A stretch of 8,155 nucleotides of DNA from the NCBI GenBank assembly GCA_017615495.1, contig JAGAAA010000145.1, forward strand, positions 1 to 8,155, read 5' to 3'. A model generated the notes under the pieces. That model ran no database searches. It was not told the DNA's origin and was given only the letters and a program-made list of their open reading frames with translations. The number at the start of each line of letters is the position of its first letter. The stretch's first letter is position 1. A program made the translations under genes and the position numbers. The DNA is from Clostridia bacterium. Lineage in GTDB: Bacteria; Bacillota; Clostridia; Christensenellales; CAG-1252. This document shows, one piece after another, positions 5,995 through 8,155 of this stretch.

Positions 5995-6032
5995 AAAAAG
6001 CCGCGCAAGTTACCCTGCGCGGCAGTTTTTTT
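5993..6032. terminator. Bidirectional terminator between sigF and the SPFH gene
   Basis: A perfect 8-bp stem, GCCGCGCA (6000-6007) with TGCGCGGC (6016-6023), closes an 8-base loop. On the plus strand a T tract begins at 6026; on the minus strand the seven A residues at 5993-5999 become a T tract right after the stem. It therefore can end both the spoIIA-sigF operon and the convergent nfeD-SPFH operon. The left A tract includes the last bases of the sigF stop codon. Confidence 0.92.
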
Positions 6033-6037
6033 GTTTT

Positions 6038-6943
6038 TTACTTCTTTTTGCTGTCGGTCACGCCCTCTTTCAGCGCCGCCAAAGTTGCGGTGAGGTTTTG
6101 AAGTTCGGACGGAATGATGATCTTGGTGGACTCACCCTTAGAAAGCTCGATCAATGCGCGGAACCCTTCCAGCGTGATATACGCGCTGTTCGGATTGGCT
6201 TTGTTGATGAGGTCAACGGCGGTGGCTTTACCTTCCGCCTCGGCAATGAGCGCCGCCTTCTCGGCTTCTGCGGCGAGGATCTTGGATTCCTTATCCGCTT
6301 CTGCGCGAAGGATCTTGGCTTGCTTTTCACCTTCCGCTACGAGGATGTTGCTCTTCTTCTCACCTTCGGCGCGAAGGATGGCCTCTCTGCGTTCACGCTC
6401 GGCGCGCATCTGCTTTTCCATGGCTTCCTGGATGTCCTTGGGGGGGAGGATGTTTTTAAGCTCCACGCGGTTGATCTTGATGCCCCACGGGTCGGTGGCT
6501 TCATCAAGGATGATGCGCATCTTGGAATTGACCGTATCGCGGGAAGTCAAGGTCTCATCGAGCTCAAGCTCACCAACGATGTTACGAAGGGTCGTGGCGG
6601 TAAGGTTCTCAATTGCGGAGAGCGGCTTATCCACGCCGTAAGTATAAAGTTTTGCGTCGGTGATCTGGAAGTAAACGACGGTGTCGATCTGCATCGTGAC
6701 GTTATCCTTGGTGATCACGGGTTGCGGCTTAAAATCGGCCACTATCTCTTTAAGAGAGATAGGACGCGAAGTTTTATCAAAGATCGGGAGCACGTAATGC
6801 ACGCCGGTCTCAAGCGTTTTGCGGTATTTACCCAAGCGCTCGACGGTGACCGCCGTCGCCTGTCTGACCACGCGAATACCGGTGACCAAAACGGCAAGGA
6901 TGACGATGCCGAGTACCATTAATACGATTTCTGCTGCATTCAT
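6038..6943 (-). CDS. SPFH/band 7 (stomatin-like) membrane protein
   Basis: A 301-residue member of the SPFH family (stomatin/QmcA/HflC type), which forms membrane-bound oligomers and scaffolds membrane domains or proteases. One N-terminal membrane segment (residues 4-23, IVLMVLGIVILAVLV) anchors it. The SPFH domain spans about 24-180, with VRQATAVTVERLGKYRKTLE, TGVHYVLPIFD and DPWGIKINRVELKNI. It is followed by a highly charged coiled coil (about 175-245) built on 11-residue repeats starting at I189, I200, I211, I222 and I233, then a short C-terminal region. TAGGAGG, in which the nfeD stop codon forms part of the ribosome binding site, lies 7 bases before the ATG at 6943. The pairing with nfeD in one operon is typical for this family. 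The bidirectional hairpin follows directly. Confidence 0.95.
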   Translation of the reverse strand: MNAAEIVLMVLGIVILAVLVTGIRVVRQATAVTVERLGKYRKTLETGVHYVLPIFDKTSRPISLKEIVADFKPQPVITKDNVTMQIDTVVYFQITDAKLYTYGVDKPLSAIENLTATTLRNIVGELELDETLTSRDTVNSKMRIILDEATDPWGIKINRVELKNILPPKDIQEAMEKQMRAERERREAILRAEGEKKSNILVAEGEKQAKILRAEADKESKILAAEAEKAALIAEAEGKATAVDLINKANPNSAYITLEGFRALIELSKGESTKIIIPSELQNLTATLAALKEGVTDSKKK

Positions 6944-6955
6944 AGTTTAAACCTC

Positions 6956-7414
6956 CTATTTGTTGTCTGCTTCTTCAACTGCTTTTACGATGAGTTTGTT
7001 GCCGTTGATGGCTACGATCTCTACGATCTTGCCTTCTTCAATGGTTTGCAACTCGTCTTCGGGGACGACGCTCCAAACCACGTCGGCGATCTTTACCGCG
7101 CCCATCTGACCAAACTTGGCGGTAGCGATCATAAACACCTTTTTACCGATCAAGGAATCAACGTTTGTTTTCTCGTTCATGTGCCTGAGCATGATCTTGC
7201 GGCAGATCGGGCGCAATCCGACGATAAACACCGAGGAAAGTACGATAAACACGATCAATTGCACCAGCCAATGGATCTGCGGGAAGGCGCTTAAGATCAA
7301 AGCGACAATACCGCTGGCGGCAAACCAAATGGACGTCATGTCCATCGTGCAAAGCTCAACCACCGTCGCAACCACGACAACGCCGAGCCATACCCATAAG
7401 GAAACTTGTGGCAT
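6956..7414 (-). CDS. NfeD-like membrane protein with C-terminal OB-fold domain
   Basis: NfeD-family proteins occur beside stomatin-like genes and are thought to modulate the SPFH partner; the protein itself has no known enzymatic role in this short form, which lacks the ClpP-like serine protease domain of the long form. The 152 residues show three hydrophobic segments (about 5-22, 29-46 and 49-68), a basic linker (RPICRKIMLRH) and a C-terminal OB-fold of about 88-147, beginning LIGKKVFMIATAKFGQMGAV and ending in INGNKLIVKAVEE. The ATG at 7414 is chosen because AGGAGGT lies 6 bases upstream. An in-frame ATG at 7436-7438 is rejected, since it has no ribosome binding site and lies at or before the predicted transcription start near 7434. 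The SPFH gene follows after 12 bases. Confidence 0.93.
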   Translation of the reverse strand: MPQVSLWVWLGVVVVATVVELCTMDMTSIWFAASGIVALILSAFPQIHWLVQLIVFIVLSSVFIVGLRPICRKIMLRHMNEKTNVDSLIGKKVFMIATAKFGQMGAVKIADVVWSVVPEDELQTIEEGKIVEIVAINGNKLIVKAVEEADNK

Positions 7415-7440
7415 AACTGCACCTCCTATACATTGCATAT

Positions 7441-7469
7441 ATTATATGACATATAGTAAAAAATGTCAA
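7441..7469 (-). promoter_or_regulatory. Perfect-consensus sigma-A promoter of nfeD-SPFH
   Basis: On the minus strand TTGACA (7464-7469) and TATAAT (7441-7446) both match the consensus in all six positions and are separated by the ideal 17 bases. Transcription should begin near 7434, giving a leader of about 20 bases with AGGAGGT. No obvious operator overlaps it, so strong constitutive expression is likely. Confidence 0.9.
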
Positions 7470-7508
7470 CTTTAGGGAGATCGACTTAATCGTAATTTAG
7501 TATTAGTT

Positions 7509-7534
7509 AAAAAACAGCGCTCCCAAAGGGAGCG
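7509..7534 (-). terminator. Rho-independent terminator of the Dabb gene
   Basis: A 7-bp perfect stem, CGCTCCC (7518-7524) with GGGAGCG (7528-7534), closes an AAA loop. On the minus strand it is followed after three bases by six T residues (7509-7514). It begins right after the stop codon of the gene at 7536-7820 and insulates it from the nfeD promoter. Confidence 0.85.
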
Positions 7535-7535
7535 T

Positions 7536-7820
7536 TTATTCTTCACAATCGAATATCGCTTTGCTTTCTATTTTGTCGCCGTAAGTACGTTTCCATTCCT
7601 TGTGCATTTCCGAAGCGTCGTAGGCAAGCAAACCTTCTTGCGTCATGGTCATCTCGATCATGATGCTGTAGCGGTTTTCCCTGCTGCTGCAAGAGGGATG
7701 CACCTTTACGTCTGTCACGCCCTCGATGAGCAGCGCTTTGTCAAACAAGCGGCAAATCTCCGGCAGCAGCCTTTCCGTATCCTTTTTATCCTTAAATTTT
7801 GCAATAATGTAGTGTTTCAT
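7536..7820 (-). CDS. Dabb-type (stress-responsive alpha/beta barrel) small protein
   Basis: A 94-residue soluble protein. The pattern MKHYIIAKFKD at the N-terminus, a helix with DTERLLPEICRLFDKALLIEG, a strand, then NRYSIMIEMTMTQEGLLAYD and HKEWKRTYGDKIESKAIFD is that of the dimeric ferredoxin-like Dabb family. These proteins occur widely; most have no defined function, although some family members act in polyketide or olivetolic-acid cyclisation. No catalytic residues can be assigned here. The ATG at 7820 is preceded by AGGAGA with 4 bases between. The gene is monocistronic, with its own promoter (7859-7887) and terminator (7509-7534). Confidence 0.85.
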   Translation of the reverse strand: MKHYIIAKFKDKKDTERLLPEICRLFDKALLIEGVTDVKVHPSCSSRENRYSIMIEMTMTQEGLLAYDASEMHKEWKRTYGDKIESKAIFDCEE

Positions 7821-7858
7821 CGTCTCTCCTAATTAGATACCCCTCAACATTTGAATAT

Positions 7859-7887
7859 ATTATGCCATATTTGTGGTTAAAAAACAA
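7859..7887 (-). promoter_or_regulatory. Probable extended -10 promoter of the Dabb gene
   Basis: On the minus strand CATAAT (7859-7864) is preceded by TGG, forming an extended -10 (TGn), and TTGTTT (7882-7887) lies 17 bases upstream as a weak -35 with 3 of 6 matches. The leader would be about 30 bases and contains the AGGAGA ribosome binding site. Confidence 0.55.
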
Positions 7888-7931
7888 TACAGATTATGCA
7901 CATTAAATTGTTTTTCCGAGTCAAGTTTTGA

Positions 7932-7968
7932 TAAAAAAACAGACCCAAAGCAAAACTGCTTTAGGTCT
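7932..7968 (-). terminator. Strong terminator after the tRNA genes
   Basis: On the minus strand an 11-bp stem with one G-T wobble (arms at 7958-7968 and 7941-7951, AGACC and GGTCT at the base) closes a 6-base loop and is followed by seven T residues (7933-7939). It starts 6 bases after the CCA end of tRNA-Tyr and so ends the tRNA transcript. Confidence 0.92.
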
Positions 7969-7974
7969 ATTTTT

Positions 7975-8059
<85 letters not shown>

Positions 8060-8064
8060 GGATG

Positions 8065-8140
8065 TGGAGCTGGTGATCGGATTCGAACCAACAACCTGCT
8101 GATTACAAATCAGCTGCTCTGCCGATTGAGCTACACCAGC
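8065..8140 (-). tRNA. tRNA-Thr (anticodon TGT)
   Basis: On the minus strand GCTGGTG pairs with CACCAGC, followed by discriminator T and an encoded CCA (8065-8067), 76 bases in all. The D arm reads AGCTCAATCGGCAGAGC, the anticodon stem GCTGA/TCAGC frames TTTGTAA with anticodon TGT at 8105-8107, and the T arm contains GGTTCGAATCC. All arms of a normal class I tRNA are present. Confidence 0.97.
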
Positions 8141-8155
8141 AGGGCTGGTGCCTTG

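Noticed and set aside
6098..6922. Plus-strand open frame of 274 codons opposite the SPFH gene
   Set aside because: It mirrors the SPFH coding sequence; the apparent repeats (LLFTF, LGF) are the complement of the hendecad codons. No ribosome binding site or promoter was seen.

Overview
The window looks like a piece of the chromosome of an endospore-forming, probably anaerobic member of the Bacillota (Clostridia-like). The evidence is a complete spoIIAA-spoIIAB-sigF operon, a spoVA locus reduced to the AC-AD-AE core usual in clostridia, AGGAGG-type ribosome binding sites, consensus sigma-A promoters and tRNA genes that encode their own CCA ends. Genus and species cannot be read from the sequence. 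No mobile element, CRISPR array or sign of recent transfer was seen.

Layout: (1) 1-774, minus strand, the 5' part of dnaX (DNA polymerase III gamma/tau), cut by the window edge. (2) A short divergent promoter region (775-886), then 887-2503, plus strand, a GH13 (alpha-amylase family) protein whose fold is well preserved but whose catalytic residues are nearly all replaced. (3) 2504-4310, minus strand, spoVAC-spoVAD-spoVAE with overlapping genes, preceded by a possible 35-codon gene (4300-4407) that overlaps the spoVAC start. (4) A 135-bp divergent control region (4408-4542). (5) 4543-5994, plus strand, spoIIAA-spoIIAB-sigF, ended by a bidirectional terminator shared with the next, convergent operon. 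(6) 6038-7414, minus strand, nfeD plus an SPFH/stomatin-like gene under a perfect-consensus sigma-A promoter. (7) 7536-7820, minus strand, a small Dabb-type protein with its own promoter and terminator. (8) 7975-8140, minus strand, tRNA-Tyr and tRNA-Thr, with a strong terminator after tRNA-Tyr and perhaps the tail of another tRNA at the window end.

How the parts work together: SpoIIAB holds sigma-F inactive and phosphorylates SpoIIAA; dephosphorylated SpoIIAA releases sigma-F in the forespore. The forespore programme then leads to the SpoVA channel proteins, which load dipicolinic acid into the spore. Here the two modules stand head to head instead of in the one-directional order of Bacillus subtilis. 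The NfeD/SPFH pair is a common membrane microdomain module. The least expected object is the GH13 protein: an intact 538-residue reading frame with a degenerate active site, apparently expressed from a leaderless transcript. I read it as a candidate pseudoenzyme with a binding or scaffold role; that role is inference.
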